From the NCBI RefSeq assembly GCF_049065735.1, contig NZ_JBAKHD010000003.1, forward strand, positions 1 through 64,000: a stretch of DNA of 64,000 nt. Direction: 5' to 3'. Below, piece after piece: positions 50,861-59,181 of the stretch. Position 1 is the stretch's first letter; each line of letters begins with the position of its first letter. Source of the DNA: Paramesorhizobium sp049065735. Its GTDB lineage: Bacteria > Pseudomonadota > Alphaproteobacteria > Rhizobiales > Rhizobiaceae. Both the position numbers and the translations under genes were made by a program. Below the pieces are notes generated by a model that saw only the letters and a program-made list of their open reading frames with translations, did not search any database and was not told the DNA's origin.

Positions 50861-51811
50861 ATGACCGAATTTGCCGGCACCTCGCCTCAAGGATCGAAGC
50901 CCGACGTTCTGGCGGAAAGCATTCTGCGCGCCGCCGGCATGTCGGTGGACGACCTGAAATCGCTCGGCCACGTCTTCAAAGACGCGGCCAGCAGCTTCTC
51001 CATCAGGATGAAGGAACTGACCCCCATCGCCGTCGAAACCGAGATATCGGGGATGGAAAGCGTCGAGCGGGCACAGGTTGAGGCGCTGCTTGCCCGCCAT
51101 GGCATGATCGTACCGGTTGACGTCGCCTCCTGGGGCAGCACGATCCATATGGTCGGCGACCGCGCCTTCGTCTTTACCGGGCTGGAGGCTCTCTTCGGCG
51201 CCGGCGCCAATTTCGGCGCTGTCGAAAGCTTCAAGCCCTTCACCAGCATAGAGCGCAAGGTCGCGCGCGAGCTTTTCACCAATCTCGGCGCGGCGCTGGA
51301 TCACGTCTTTTCTGGCGCGGACGAGCGGATTTTCCGCGTCGGCGAGCCGGTGGACACCAACGCCTTCGACCCCGAGGAATTCGGCCAGTCGCGCATCTTC
51401 GCCTGCGCCTTCACCATTCGCGCGGCGGGCAAGACCGGAACCGTGCGCCTGCTGATACCCCGCGCCTGCCATCGTCCGATGCAGGAGGCGATTGCCGAAT
51501 TGCTGCGCAAGCCCTCGGCGCATTCGGACCCGGCCTGGGCCAAGAAGCTGCGGCTGGAAGTCAGCCGCGCCAAGATCGGCATCGAGGCTTTCATTCATCA
51601 GGGCACGATGACGCTGGACGAAATCGCCCGGCTGAAGCCCGGTCAGGTGCTGAAGCTGCCGAAGGACGCCATCGAGCAGGTGCGCCTGCGCTCAGGGAGC
51701 CAGGCGCTGTTCAAATGCACGCTCGGCAAGGCCGGCGCAAATTTCACCGTGCGGATTGGCGATCCCGTCAATCAGGAAGAGGATCTTATCGATGAACTTG
51801 CTGCTGGTTAA
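50861..51811 (+). CDS. fliM: Flagellar motor switch protein FliM
   Basis: C-ring protein of 316 residues. The middle domain (LARHGMIVPVDVASWGS...DRAFVFTGLEALFGAG) and C-terminal SpoA domain (GTMTLDEIARLKPGQVLKLPKDAIEQVRLRSGSQALFKCTLGKAG) fit FliM. The N-terminal CheY-binding peptide is not evident, in line with the absence of che genes in the window. It starts 1 bp after motA. Confidence 0.92.
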   Translation: MTEFAGTSPQGSKPDVLAESILRAAGMSVDDLKSLGHVFKDAASSFSIRMKELTPIAVETEISGMESVERAQVEALLARHGMIVPVDVASWGSTIHMVGDRAFVFTGLEALFGAGANFGAVESFKPFTSIERKVARELFTNLGAALDHVFSGADERIFRVGEPVDTNAFDPEEFGQSRIFACAFTIRAAGKTGTVRLLIPRACHRPMQEAIAELLRKPSAHSDPAWAKKLRLEVSRAKIGIEAFIHQGTMTLDEIARLKPGQVLKLPKDAIEQVRLRSGSQALFKCTLGKAGANFTVRIGDPVNQEEDLIDELAAG

Positions 51812-52274
51812 CGCGATTTCGGCGGGGCTCTCGCTCGTCTCCATCGCCATCGTCGTCGTGGCGCTGCGCAAGGCGGCGGAGACGATCCGCCTTGGCCGTG
51901 CGCTCGCCGATGGCATCGCCGCCTCCTCCGCCGGGCTGGAAAAGGCGCTCGCCGCGCTGCAGGCCGAGCGCGACGACCTGCGCGACGAAAGCCGGAAGCT
52001 GAGCGCGCGGCTGGAGGAATCCGCGAAGGCGCAGCGCGAGATCAACCGCTCGCTCGACCTGATGGAGCGCATCCGCGCCGAGTTGCAAGGCGATGTCCGC
52101 GCGCTGCGCAGCTCGATAGCCGCACGCCCGGTTGCCACGTCATCCGTGCCGCAGCCTTCGACCGTTCCAGCGGCTCCGGCAAAGCCCGCGCAGGCGCAGC
52201 CGTCGAAGCTGCCCGTCTTCGTGCATCGCCGGGTGCAGTCTGCCGCGCCCACGATTGGGGCCGTGCGTTCATGA
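51792..52274 (+). CDS. Membrane-anchored coiled-coil protein between fliM and fliN
   Basis: Protein of 160 residues. One N-terminal membrane segment (LLLVNAISAGLSLVSIAIVVVAL) is followed by a coiled coil (AALQAERDDLRDESRKLSARLEESAKAQREINRSLDL) and a Pro/Ala-rich tail. The ATG lies 20 bp inside fliM, so it is coupled to it. I recall similar small proteins at this place in alphaproteobacterial clusters, but no function. A half repeat follows its stop. Confidence 0.75.
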   Translation: MNLLLVNAISAGLSLVSIAIVVVALRKAAETIRLGRALADGIAASSAGLEKALAALQAERDDLRDESRKLSARLEESAKAQREINRSLDLMERIRAELQGDVRALRSSIAARPVATSSVPQPSTVPAAPAKPAQAQPSKLPVFVHRRVQSAAPTIGAVRS

Positions 52275-52279
52275 CGGCG

Positions 52280-52337
52280 TAATCTCCCCCTTCGCGGGGG
52301 GAGATGTCCGGCAGGACAGAGGGGGGCGCTGTCCCGC
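52280..52337. repeat. Palindromic repeat, family 1, half copy (before fliN)
   Basis: One arm only (AATCTCCCCC...CGGGGGGAGATGTCCGGCAG) plus the GCGCTGTCCCGCC extension. It lies between the coiled-coil gene and fliN, 30 bp before the fliN start. It can fold into one hairpin in the operon mRNA. Confidence 0.85.
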
Positions 52338-52367
52338 CAGCATTTCAAATTCAGGAAGGTCACGACC

Positions 52368-52706
52368 ATGAACGACGAACTCGACGAAGCGATCGAAGCG
52401 CTGAAAAGCGACCAGCCTCGCTCCGGCCGCCAGACGGGCGCGCATCACGGCGCAAGCGGCAAGCCCAATCTCGATCTCATCATGGGCATTCCGGTGGATG
52501 TGCAGGTGGTGCTGGGCGGCACCACCATGCCGGTCGCCAATCTCATGAAGCTCGGGCGCGGCGCGGTCGTCACCCTCGACAAGCAGATCGGCGACCCCGT
52601 CGACATCGTCGTCAACGGGCGCGTCATCGCCCGCGGCGAGGTGATCGTGCTGGAGGACGATTCCTCTCGCTTCGGCGTCAGCCTGACCGAAGTCATCGGC
52701 AAATAA
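52368..52706 (+). CDS. fliN: Flagellar motor switch protein FliN
   Basis: C-ring protein of 112 residues with the SpoA domain NLDLIMGIPVDVQVVLGGTTMPVANLMKLGRGAVVTLDKQIGDPVDIVVNGRVIARGEVIV. It is preceded by a half copy of the family-1 repeat and followed after 1 bp by fliG. Confidence 0.96.
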   Translation: MNDELDEAIEALKSDQPRSGRQTGAHHGASGKPNLDLIMGIPVDVQVVLGGTTMPVANLMKLGRGAVVTLDKQIGDPVDIVVNGRVIARGEVIVLEDDSSRFGVSLTEVIGK

Positions 52707-52707
52707 G

Positions 52708-53754
52708 ATGTACGAACAAGAAACGGCAGACGAAGCAGGCGCAAGCGAGGCGGCACACGCCTTGTCCCTGTCCGGCCCGCAGAAGGCGGCGGCATTGCTG
52801 GTCGCCATCGGGCGGCCGGCGGCGGCGCGGCTGCTCAAGCATTTCCAGCAGGAGGATCTGCGCCTCCTCGCCGCGCACGCGAAGAAGCTCGACCCGATTT
52901 CCGCTGCCGATTTCGAGGAACTCGTCAAGGAATTCGAGGACGCCTTCGCCGACGGCGCATCGCTTTCGGAAGCCGGTTTGCGCTTCGAAGGCCTGCTGCG
53001 CGAGGCTCTGCCGCAGGAGGAGGTCGAGGCGCTCTTCGACGACCGTCCGAAGCCCGCTCTGGTCCAGGAATCCGTTTGGGACCAGTTGACGCGCTTGCCC
53101 GTCGAAACGCTGCAGGCCTATCTGGCCGAACAGCACCCGCAGGTTATCGCCTATACGATTTCGAAGCTGCCCTCCGACATCGCCGCGCGGCTGTTCATCG
53201 CCCTGCCAGCGCGCCTGCGCAGCGCCGTCGTCCAGCGCACGCTCCATATCCGCTCCGTCACCCCGGCGGTGTCGGAAATGCTGGAGGACGTGCTGCGCCG
53301 CGAGGTGACCGGCAGCACGGACCGAGGACCCCAGCAGGCCAACCATGGCCAGATCGCCAACATCCTCAACCAGCTCGACAAGTCGGAAATCGCCGACATG
53401 CTGGAGAGCCTCTCCGACCTCAACGCCGACGACCTCTCACGGATCAAGGCCAAGCTCTTCACCTTCGACGACATCGCCCGCCTGTCGCAGCGCGCGCGCC
53501 TGCTGCTGTTCGATGAAGTGCAGACCGAACAGGTCGCCATAGCGCTGCGCGGCGCGGACCCGGAACTGCAGGAGATGATCCTCTCCTCGCTTTCCACGCG
53601 CGGACGCCGCATGGTGGAGACGGAGCTCGCCGCCGCCCAGGGCAACATCACCGCGCAGAACATCGCCGACGCCCGCCGCGCCATCGCCCGCATCGCCATT
53701 TCGCTTGCCGAACGCGGACTTATCGACATCGAGGCGGATGGCGGGGCTGAATGA
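52708..53754 (+). CDS. fliG: Flagellar motor switch protein FliG
   Basis: Rotor protein of 348 residues that transmits torque. The N-terminal domain (LSGPQKAAALLVAIGRPAAARLLKHF), the middle EHPQVIA-type motif seen as EQHPQVIAYTISKLPSDIAARL, and the charged torque helix region (FTFDDIARLSQRARLLLFDEVQTEQVAIALRGAD) are all present. It follows fliN by 1 bp. Confidence 0.96.
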   Translation: MYEQETADEAGASEAAHALSLSGPQKAAALLVAIGRPAAARLLKHFQQEDLRLLAAHAKKLDPISAADFEELVKEFEDAFADGASLSEAGLRFEGLLREALPQEEVEALFDDRPKPALVQESVWDQLTRLPVETLQAYLAEQHPQVIAYTISKLPSDIAARLFIALPARLRSAVVQRTLHIRSVTPAVSEMLEDVLRREVTGSTDRGPQQANHGQIANILNQLDKSEIADMLESLSDLNADDLSRIKAKLFTFDDIARLSQRARLLLFDEVQTEQVAIALRGADPELQEMILSSLSTRGRRMVETELAAAQGNITAQNIADARRAIARIAISLAERGLIDIEADGGAE

Positions 53755-53799
53755 ATGACGGCTTCCTTGGCATTTCCATTCAGGTCGCTCGGCTAAGCC

Positions 53800-54882
53800 A
53801 TGTCGGAAGCCCCCGATAAAGAAAGCAAAACGGAAGAGGCCACCGAGCAGAAGATCCGTGATGCCGTGGAGAAGGGCAATCTGCCCTTCGCCAAGGAAGT
53901 GCCGATCCTCGCCTCCGTCGTCGCTTTTCTCATCATCGCTGTGTTCATCGCGGCGCCGGGGGCGGCCAAGCTCACCCTGTTCCTCGCCGAACTCATCGAC
54001 CGGCCCGAGGACTGGCAGCTGAATTCCAGCGAAGACGCCGGACAGCTGTTCCAGCTTCTGGGGCTGGCGACCGGCACGGCGCTGCTTCCGATATTGATTA
54101 TCGTGCCGCTCGCCGGCATCGCCGCCTCCGCCTTCCAGAACGCACCGCGCTTCGTCACCGAGCGCATCCGCCCGCAATTCTCGCGCATATCCCCCGCCAA
54201 AGGCTGGGGCCGTATTTTCGGGCGCGCCGGTCAGGTCGAATTCCTGAAATCGCTGTTCAAGCTCCTGGCCGCGAGCCTCGTCGTCTTCTTCGTTTTCTTT
54301 AACAGCAATGCGCTCTTCACCGATGCGATCGCCACCGATCCGCGCGCGTTGCCCGAATTCATCCGGCAGAACGTCGTCCACCTGCTCGCCGCCAACGCCG
54401 TCGCCATCACGCTGCTTGCCGGGTTCGACATCGCCTGGTCGCGCATCCACTGGCGCAACGAGCTGCGCATGACCAAGCAGGAGGTCAAGGACGAGCACAA
54501 GCAGTCCGAAGGCGACCCGCTGGTGAAATCGCGCATCCGCTCGCTCGGACGCGACCGCGCACGGCGGCGCATGATCGCGGCGGTTCCCACCGCCACCCTC
54601 GTCGTCGCCAATCCGACACATTTCTCCGTTGCACTGCGCTACCGGGCCAATGAAGATTCCGCGCCTGTTGTGGTCGCCAAAGGACAGGACCTGGTTGCGT
54701 TGAAAATACGCGAGATCGCCGAGGCCAACGGCATTCCCGTCTTTGAGAATGTCGAGCTTGCCCGGGCATTGTATAAACAGATGCAGGTGGACCAGATGAT
54801 AGCGCCGGAATTCTACAAGGCGGTGGCTGAGCTCATCCAGTTCATCAATTCCCGCCAATCGAGACATGCGGTGAGAGCATGA
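53800..54882 (+). CDS. flhB: Flagellar export apparatus protein FlhB
   Basis: Export gate protein of 360 residues with four membrane segments and a cytoplasmic domain that cleaves itself at the NPTH motif, seen as VVANPTHFSVALRY near residue 270. The start sequence DKESKTEEATEQKIRDAVEKGNLPFAKEV is typical. It follows fliG by 45 bp and overlaps the next gene by 4 bp. Confidence 0.96.
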   Translation: MSEAPDKESKTEEATEQKIRDAVEKGNLPFAKEVPILASVVAFLIIAVFIAAPGAAKLTLFLAELIDRPEDWQLNSSEDAGQLFQLLGLATGTALLPILIIVPLAGIAASAFQNAPRFVTERIRPQFSRISPAKGWGRIFGRAGQVEFLKSLFKLLAASLVVFFVFFNSNALFTDAIATDPRALPEFIRQNVVHLLAANAVAITLLAGFDIAWSRIHWRNELRMTKQEVKDEHKQSEGDPLVKSRIRSLGRDRARRRMIAAVPTATLVVANPTHFSVALRYRANEDSAPVVVAKGQDLVALKIREIAEANGIPVFENVELARALYKQMQVDQMIAPEFYKAVAELIQFINSRQSRHAVRA

Positions 54883-55304
54883 GAAGCACGCAATATTCGC
54901 AGACGCGCGAGGCGATCATCGCCAGTCATATGCGCGAGGTCATCGAGGACCTGCGCCTGGTCGATGTGGCTGATTACATCGCCTTCATCCGCTGCGAGCT
55001 TTTCGCCAACATCGCCGACATCGTCAATTCGGCGACCGAACTGCATTTCCAGCCGCAGACGCTGCAATTCGGCCACGGCGGCGAATATGAGCTGGACTGG
55101 AACCGCCCTCCCCGCATCACCCTCGACATGGAATTCCGCAACGAGGGCGTCTATGCCTATTTCCGCGTGCTGATCGACGCGGAGGGTGCGCAGATCGACC
55201 TGAACCACATCGCCTTCGACCACGCGGACGAAAGCCCGGAGCGCAACACGGGACGGCTGGCAGCGGCGTTGGAGAACGCGCGGATTTCGGTGAAAAGCGA
55301 GTAG
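54879..55304 (+). CDS. Conserved hypothetical protein coupled to flhB
   Basis: Soluble protein of 141 residues with no signal or membrane segment. Its ATG overlaps the flhB stop by 4 bp, so it ends the motA-flhB operon. The middle (LHFQPQTLQFGHGGEYELDWNRPPRITLDMEFRNEGVYAYFRVLID) looks like a compact beta domain. I recognise no family. Confidence 0.75.
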   Translation: MRSTQYSQTREAIIASHMREVIEDLRLVDVADYIAFIRCELFANIADIVNSATELHFQPQTLQFGHGGEYELDWNRPPRITLDMEFRNEGVYAYFRVLIDAEGAQIDLNHIAFDHADESPERNTGRLAAALENARISVKSE

Positions 55305-55311
55305 CGGATGG

Positions 55312-55692
55312 CTATTTGAAAAACGCCAGAACGGTTTGCCAATTATTGAGAATGGTGCCCGCCGCCACGGCGATCACGAACATGCTGGCGAAGGTGGATA
55401 CGGTCGGAAGGCTCTCGACCCGCCCGCGCAGATGCCCAAATGCTTCCGCGCTGGGCAACGCACCGATTTTCGAATCGACTGCGGATATGCGCGCATCAAG
55501 CGCCGATGAACGCGCATCAAGCTTCGCATCGAGTGCTGACGCACGGGCATCGAGCGTTGCCTCAAGGGCAGATACCCGCCCATCGAAACGCACCATATCA
55601 AGCCTGAACGAACTCATCTCATCGATAAGCCTGTCCAGCTTGCCGTCGATCTTGTCGAACTTTGCCTCGAGTGCAGTTACACGCGCTTCCAT
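55312..55692 (-). CDS. Coiled-coil protein with C-terminal membrane segment
   Basis: Protein of 126 residues. A long heptad-like repeat of ALDAKLDARSSALDARISAVDSK type spans residues 1-75, and a hydrophobic C-terminus (VSTFASMFVIAVAAGTILNNW) can anchor it. Proteins of this build are common and often annotated only as coiled coil. It converges on the flhB operon with 7 bp between stops. No function assigned. Confidence 0.7.
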   Translation of the reverse strand: MEARVTALEAKFDKIDGKLDRLIDEMSSFRLDMVRFDGRVSALEATLDARASALDAKLDARSSALDARISAVDSKIGALPSAEAFGHLRGRVESLPTVSTFASMFVIAVAAGTILNNWQTVLAFFK

Positions 55693-55829
55693 GCCATCTC
55701 CAGAAGGCGGCTCTCCACCTTCCGGGAAGTATAGGTAATGTCCGCCGAACTGTCGATTGGTTTCGGATTGTTCCTGGCCACGATTGGCCCCTGCTCATAG
55801 TGCCCACCACAACCCTACTATTTCCTACC

Positions 55830-56621
55830 TCACTGCGACTGTAAATGCGACGCGTCCGGCATCTCGATGATGCCGAGCGAGAGGGCCGTGGCGACCGCCG
55901 AGGTGCGGTTGGAGCAGCCGAGCTTGATCTTGGCGTTTTGCAGATAAGTCACTACCGTCCAGCGGGCGATATTGAGGATTTCGGCGATCTCGCCATCGGT
56001 CTTGCCGCTCGCCGCCCAGCGCAGGCAATCGATCTCACGGCGGGTGAGCAGGTTCGCCGCCGCGGCCGCCCCGCCTTCCCTCGTGCCGTAGAGCGAGTTG
56101 TGGATCAGGCTCGATGCGCTGAGCAGGTTCGGCCGCATCTTGGCGATGAACGCATCCTTGTCGGCGTCACCGACATCGAAAGCGAAAAGCGTCGAGCCTG
56201 GAAAGCCGTGGGTGTTAGCCACGCCCACCCCGACGAAAAGATTGCCGAGCCCGTGCTTCTGCGCGTCCTTGATGAAGTCTCTTACCGCTTCGCTGTTTTT
56301 CGCATCCTCGTCGAGATTGCGCAGCGTACCCGCCGCGTCAGGCCGCAGAAGCGGAGAATTGTCCTGCATCATCGGGTCGACGCTGAAATAATTCTTGGCC
56401 GAATAACGCAATATCCAGCTGGTGGGATAGGTCATCACGACAGACAGGTCCGAGGGGTTGCTCTTCACCGTCTCGTCAAACCGCGTGCGCGAAACATGCC
56501 CGATATGCTGGCAGCCGAGTTCATCGCGAATACGGCAAAACAGCTCCAATGTGCCATTCTTGGAAGAAGAACCGAAAAAGCTCTTCTTGAAATTTGGAAA
56601 ATGCACAAGATCAAGGCTCAT
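55830..56621 (-). CDS. vjbR: VjbR-like quorum-sensing LuxR-family regulator
   Basis: Regulator of 263 residues. The N-terminal autoinducer domain has W69, Y73, Y78 and D82-P83 with the W-3-Y-8-D spacing of AHL-binding LuxR proteins. The C-terminal LuxR helix-turn-helix (LTRREIDCLRWAASGKTDGEIAEILNIARWTVVTYLQNAKIKL) spans about residues 189-231. The start MSLDLVHFPNFKKSFFGSS and the C-terminus match what I recall of Brucella VjbR, which controls virB and flagellar genes. A palindrome lies 84 bp upstream. Confidence 0.93.
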   Translation of the reverse strand: MSLDLVHFPNFKKSFFGSSSKNGTLELFCRIRDELGCQHIGHVSRTRFDETVKSNPSDLSVVMTYPTSWILRYSAKNYFSVDPMMQDNSPLLRPDAAGTLRNLDEDAKNSEAVRDFIKDAQKHGLGNLFVGVGVANTHGFPGSTLFAFDVGDADKDAFIAKMRPNLLSASSLIHNSLYGTREGGAAAAANLLTRREIDCLRWAASGKTDGEIAEILNIARWTVVTYLQNAKIKLGCSNRTSAVATALSLGIIEMPDASHLQSQ

Positions 56622-56704
56622 TGTACGTCCTTAGCCATCCCCGCCGGAAATGAATGATCGTCTCTCGCAAACCGTTCCATAAACGGCATTGCGAGTGTAA
56701 GCGA

Positions 56705-56718
56705 GTCGAATATTCGAC
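56705..56718. promoter_or_regulatory. Perfect palindrome upstream of vjbR
   Basis: GTCGAATATTCGAC is a 14-bp perfect palindrome. Allowing one extra base, the symmetry extends to AGCGA...TCGCT on both sides. It lies 84 bp before the vjbR ATG and could be an autoregulatory LuxR-type site. The rest of 56622-56867 shows only a small hairpin (CCGTT/AACGG at about 56684-56698). Confidence 0.5.
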
Positions 56719-56867
56719 ATCGCTACAAGACGCGCAACTGGCGCAAAAGGAAACCGTCATCTCGAACGGATTCAACAACTTCCGCCAGCTTATGCACAGG
56801 AAGGAGGGGAATTGTCACGCCGTTGACTTGTGATTGACCATTGCTGGTTGCGCGGCATGTAAAATCT

Positions 56868-57605
56868 TCATTTTACAGGAGATTTTTCGCTTTTCCGTGA
56901 TTTCGGCGCATAGCCGGCAAAAAACAGCTCCACCGCCGAGACAACAGCGGTGCGGATCTGTTCTTCGCTCGGCTCCTCGGGCATCACGCCGAACAGCCGC
57001 TGCCGGTAGATACCGGCAAGAAACATGTCGCTCAATTGATGGGTCGCCAGTTCCGTATCGGGAATGTCGAGGTGACCGTCCGCGACCTGCCTGTCGAGGA
57101 ATTTTTTCAGCAGCAACTTGCCGCGCTTTGGCCCCTGTTCATAAAAGCGCGCGCCGACTTCCGGCATCCGCTCGACCACGCCGATGACGATGCGCTGGGC
57201 CTGGATGAGGGGCTCCGACGTGATCAGCTTGCCAAGCTTGACACCGAACCGGATAAGCGCATCCCGCCCCGACAAACCCCTTTCGGTATCGGCGAGAAGC
57301 TCGTTGAACAGTTCGGCGCGATATTCATCGCACAGCGCCTCGAACAGCTCTTCCTTGTTTGCGAAATAAACGTAGATGGTGCCCTTGGAGACGCCCGCTT
57401 CACGCGTGATGTCGTTCATGCTGGCCGCGTCGAAGCCCATCTGCATGAAGACGCGCTTCGCGCCTTCGAGAATCTGCCTGCGCTTTGCCGGGTCTTGTCC
57501 CGCGCCCAGCCGTGGCTGGCGCGGACACGCGGCATCGCCGCGATCCCCGCACTTTTCAGTGTGGACATCTCCAGCCTTGCCTCGGCCCCGCAATTTCTTA
57601 AACAC
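56868..57605 (-). CDS. TetR/AcrR-family repressor of the EmrAB pump
   Basis: Regulator of 245 residues. The TetR helix-turn-helix (RRQILEGAKRVFMQMGFDAASMNDITREAGVSKGTIYVYFANKEELFEAL) lies at about residues 42-91, after a basic extension of 40 residues that may not be translated. The proposed GTG start has a weak ribosome site. It is divergent from emrA, and two near-palindromic sites lie between them, so it very likely represses both itself and the pump. Confidence 0.88.
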   Translation of the reverse strand: MFKKLRGRGKAGDVHTEKCGDRGDAACPRQPRLGAGQDPAKRRQILEGAKRVFMQMGFDAASMNDITREAGVSKGTIYVYFANKEELFEALCDEYRAELFNELLADTERGLSGRDALIRFGVKLGKLITSEPLIQAQRIVIGVVERMPEVGARFYEQGPKRGKLLLKKFLDRQVADGHLDIPDTELATHQLSDMFLAGIYRQRLFGVMPEEPSEEQIRTAVVSAVELFFAGYAPKSRKSEKSPVK

Positions 57606-57630
57606 TTTTCAACGCTCTTTCACATTTTTT

Positions 57631-57646
57631 CGAACCGATTGGTTCG
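57631..57646. promoter_or_regulatory. TetR operator 1
   Basis: CGAACCGATTGGTTCG has 6-bp perfect arms around GATT. It is the exact reverse complement of the site at 57690-57705, and the centres are 59 bp apart. Confidence 0.8.
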
Positions 57647-57689
57647 ATTGCCCCTTGATATGGCGCTTGTGCTGATCTAAGTCAACCGT

Positions 57690-57705
57690 CGAACCAATCG
57701 GTTCG
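57690..57705. promoter_or_regulatory. TetR operator 2
   Basis: CGAACCAATCGGTTCG, the mirror of operator 1, lies 37 bp before the emrA start. GAACCRATYGGTTC-type sequences are typical TetR/AcrR operators. Confidence 0.8.
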
Positions 57706-57742
57706 TTCGCGGTGAGATTTTTCATAGAAAGCCATCCTCCCC

Positions 57743-58987
57743 ATGTCGACAACGAGAACCGCTGCCAAGCCTGATGAAAGCGGCGAGGTCCGCCCATTTC
57801 CTGCACTGAAGCAGGGACATGAGGGTCCGGCGCCCGTGGAGCCTCCCCATGCAGAGCAGCCCGCGCCGCAAGCGCCCGCCGCACAGAAGATCGACGCCGG
57901 TAATGCGTCCAGGGCCAAAAAGAAGGGCGTGGGCCGCCGCGTCGTGCTGCCCCTGCTCGCCGCTGTCGCCATCGTCGGCGCAGGCTGGTATGGCTATGAT
58001 TACTGGACGAACGGCCGCTTCCTCGTCGAGACCGACGACGCCTATGTTCAGGGCGACATCGCGGATATTTCCCCAAAAGTGACGGGCTATATCGAGAAAG
58101 TCGCCGTTGCAGCCAACCAGCATGTCAAGGCTGGCGATGTGATTTTCCATCTCGACGATGGAGATTACCGTATCGCTCTCGACGAAGCAAACGCCAAGAT
58201 CGAAACCCAGAAGGAGACGCTGGCGCGTATCACAGCGCAGATCAGGGCGGCTGAAGCCTCGCTGCAGCAGGCTCAGGCATCGAAGCTCGCCGCTGAGGCC
58301 GTCGCGACAAACGCCAAGCTGGCAATGGACCGCGCCCAGCAACTGCACTCGACGCGCTTTGCTTCGCAATCCGACCTCGACAACGCCACCTCTTCGTTCA
58401 ACCAGGCCAATGCCAATCTGGCCGGCGCGGATGCGCAGATCGCCGCGGCTGAGGCCAATATCGGTGTGCTGCAGGCGCAGTACAAAGAAGCCGAGAGCGG
58501 GATGAAGTCACTGGAGCTCGCCCGCGCCAAGGCGGAACGCGACCTCTCCTTCACCACCGTCCGCGCTCCCTTTGATGGCGTGGTCGGCAATCTCAGCGGC
58601 AAGCTGGGTGATCTGGTGAGCGCCGGTCAGCGTATCGCTGCCCTCGTGCCGTCCGAGCACCTTTATATCGACGCCAATTTCAAGGAAACACAGCTTGCGG
58701 AAATCAAGCCGGGAGAGAAGGTGGAGATTTCCGTCGACGCGCTTGATGGCGAAACCTTCGAGGGCACGGTTGCTTCCGTCGCGCCTGCGTCAGGGGCTGT
58801 CTTCTCGCTGCTGCCGCCTGAAAACGCCACCGGCAATTTCACCAAGGTGGTGCAGCGTGTGCCGGTACGCATTTCCATTCCGCGCGAGGCACTCGATACC
58901 GGCAAGTTCCGCGCCGGTCTGAGCGTCATCGTGAGCGTCGATACCCGCACCGCGCCGGCTGAGAACACGGTCGCTGCGGCGCAGTAA
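57743..58987 (+). CDS. emrA: EmrA/HlyD-family efflux periplasmic adaptor
   Basis: Membrane-fusion protein of 414 residues. A Pro-rich cytoplasmic tail (1-63) precedes one membrane segment (RVVLPLLAAVAIVGAGWYGYDYW). Biotinyl-lipoyl halves (DDAYVQGDIADISPKVTGYIEKVAV and TTVRAPFDGVVGNLSGKLGDLV) flank a long coiled coil. It links EmrB to an outer-membrane channel not encoded here. Expression is probably limited by the TetR repressor. Confidence 0.93.
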   Translation: MSTTRTAAKPDESGEVRPFPALKQGHEGPAPVEPPHAEQPAPQAPAAQKIDAGNASRAKKKGVGRRVVLPLLAAVAIVGAGWYGYDYWTNGRFLVETDDAYVQGDIADISPKVTGYIEKVAVAANQHVKAGDVIFHLDDGDYRIALDEANAKIETQKETLARITAQIRAAEASLQQAQASKLAAEAVATNAKLAMDRAQQLHSTRFASQSDLDNATSSFNQANANLAGADAQIAAAEANIGVLQAQYKEAESGMKSLELARAKAERDLSFTTVRAPFDGVVGNLSGKLGDLVSAGQRIAALVPSEHLYIDANFKETQLAEIKPGEKVEISVDALDGETFEGTVASVAPASGAVFSLLPPENATGNFTKVVQRVPVRISIPREALDTGKFRAGLSVIVSVDTRTAPAENTVAAAQ

Positions 58988-58989
58988 CA

Positions 58990-59150
58990 AGCACCCCTCC
59001 TTCCCCCCTTGTGGGGAAGGGGCCCGCGTTAGCGGGCGGATGGGGGTGGCGACGTTTGCGCTACGATCTTGAGCAGAAGCACAAACGTCACCACCCCCAC
59101 CCGGCCCTATCGGGCCACCCTCCCCGCAAGGGGGAGGGAGGAGTTCTGCG
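58990..59150. repeat. Palindromic repeat, family 2, copy 2 (between emrA and emrB)
   Basis: The arms have the CCGCGTTAGCGGGCGGATGG and CCCTCCCCGCAAGGGGGAGG types, with a core matching 4434-4576 in reverse orientation. It fills almost the whole emrA-emrB gap. Confidence 0.88.
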
Positions 59151-59181
59151 GCGTCCCGCCTGAACTAAGAAAGTAAACCCC

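Noticed and set aside
16378..55304. Chemotaxis genes within the flagellar cluster
   Set aside because: No CheA, CheW, CheY, CheR or receptor-like protein is found among the genes; they may exist elsewhere in the genome.
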